This document shows, in pieces, positions 63,628-64,000 of a stretch of 64,000 nt of DNA. Source of the DNA: Thiomicrospira aerophila AL3 (GTDB lineage: Bacteria > Pseudomonadota > Gammaproteobacteria > Thiomicrospirales > Thiomicrospiraceae); contig NZ_CP007030.1 in NCBI RefSeq assembly GCF_000227665.2, positions 992,001 through 1,056,000 on the forward strand. Direction: 5' to 3'. Made by a program: the position numbers and the translations under genes. The first letter of the stretch is position 1. Every line of letters starts with the position of its first letter. Below the pieces are notes generated by a model, which did no database searches, was not told the DNA's origin, and worked only from the letters and a program-made list of their open reading frames with translations.

Positions 63628-64000
63628 GCCGCGCGCAGTGCTTCAAGTTGTTGATAGCCCATGGCTCTGGCTTTGTCGATATTGGTTTGCGGGATAGCTT
63701 CTGGATCAGGATGATGGTCTAGCGCTTGGCTAAGTTGGGCCTCGCGCAAAATATGCAGCATCGGATAAGGTGATCGATTGGTAAAATTGGCTGGATCTTG
63801 TTCATCGGCATCCGCAAAGCAATAATCGGGATGAAAGCTAGCGACTTGATAAATCCCTTCATAACCTTCCATGACTAATAGCTGTTCAGCCAGATCCACC
63901 AATTCCAAATAATCCCAAAACCCTTCAAAGCCATAGGGCAAGATTAGCAAGGTGGTGGCGATGTCTGGTTGTTGATCAAGTCGTTGCCATTCAGCTTGCA
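63615..64000 (-). CDS. DUF1415-family protein (5' end outside window)
   Basis: The frame is open to the last base, so the N-terminus is cut. Visible are 128 residues with the DUF1415 pattern LLILPYGFEGFWDYLELVDL, YEGIYQVASFHPDYCFAD and FTNRSPYPMLHILREAQL. The family is about 180-190 residues and of unknown function. It overlaps the MOSC-protein gene by 13 bases, implying a shared transcript. Confidence 0.85.
   Translation of the reverse strand, partial: QAEWQRLDQQPDIATTLLILPYGFEGFWDYLELVDLAEQLLVMEGYEGIYQVASFHPDYCFADADEQDPANFTNRSPYPMLHILREAQLSQALDHHPDPEAIPQTNIDKARAMGYQQLEALRAACLS

Overview
The window is chromosomal DNA from a gammaproteobacterium. Gene content and order resemble the sulfur-oxidising Thiomicrospira/Hydrogenovibrio group, but the genus is an inference. 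The evidence is synteny: ubiG-mupP-yciK beside gyrA-serC-pheA-hisC-tyrA-aroA-cmk-rpsA-ihfB-lapA-pyrF, rpsF-rpsR-DUF2232-rplI-dnaB-alr, and pgsA followed by tRNA-Gly, tRNA-Cys and tRNA-Leu as in E. coli. No rRNA, insertion sequence, CRISPR array or prophage is visible.

Layout. 1-2155 is a small accessory and decay zone: the end of a HAD hydrolase, a RelE/RHH toxin-antitoxin pair and broken remnants (AAA/DUF4143 ATPase, Fic-like, one unidentified). 2157-4260 (minus) holds yciK, mupP and ubiG. 4408-13241 (plus) is a tightly packed gyrase, serine and aromatic amino-acid run. 13352-23610 (plus) carries S1, IHF-beta, LapA, PyrF, the S6/S18/L9 operon, replicative helicase, alanine racemase, a Nudix enzyme and a MATE exporter. 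23603-30048 has a SPOR-domain protein, a two-component pair, a bicupin and sigma-54. 30204-37253 includes exonuclease VII (the large subunit carries an N-terminal DUF5710 domain), DusA, a BFD/RNase J/flavodoxin operon and an EAL phosphodiesterase.

37259-53057 (minus) is a complete nitrate-assimilation island. In transcription order it has the regulator nasR, the nitrate ABC transporter nrtABD, an electron-transfer flavoprotein, nirB, nirD, nasA, cysG (siroheme), a YbiB-like gene, moeA and mobA (molybdenum cofactor). The order is close to Klebsiella nasR-nasFEDCBA, but here both the transporter and the reductase operons have their own leader with the same ANTAR-type hairpin and terminator. The reductase operon also has a textbook sigma-54 promoter. 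53132-59237 is sbcC, sbcD and a large unknown membrane protein. 59398-64000 has small envelope proteins, a decayed MazEF-like pair, three tRNAs, pgsA, a MOSC protein and a DUF1415 protein.

The most striking feature is not a gene. The 8-bp palindrome CAGGCCTG occurs 35 times in 64 kb, where about one copy is expected. It usually extends to A-S-CAGGCCTG-S-T (S is C or G). 34 of the 35 copies lie inside genes, always in two of the three possible codon phases, and none lies between 12.94 and 21.52 kb, the ribosomal-protein stretch. It looks like a highly iterated palindrome of the kind known from cyanobacteria (HIP1), with the density of an uptake or marking signal; its function is unknown.
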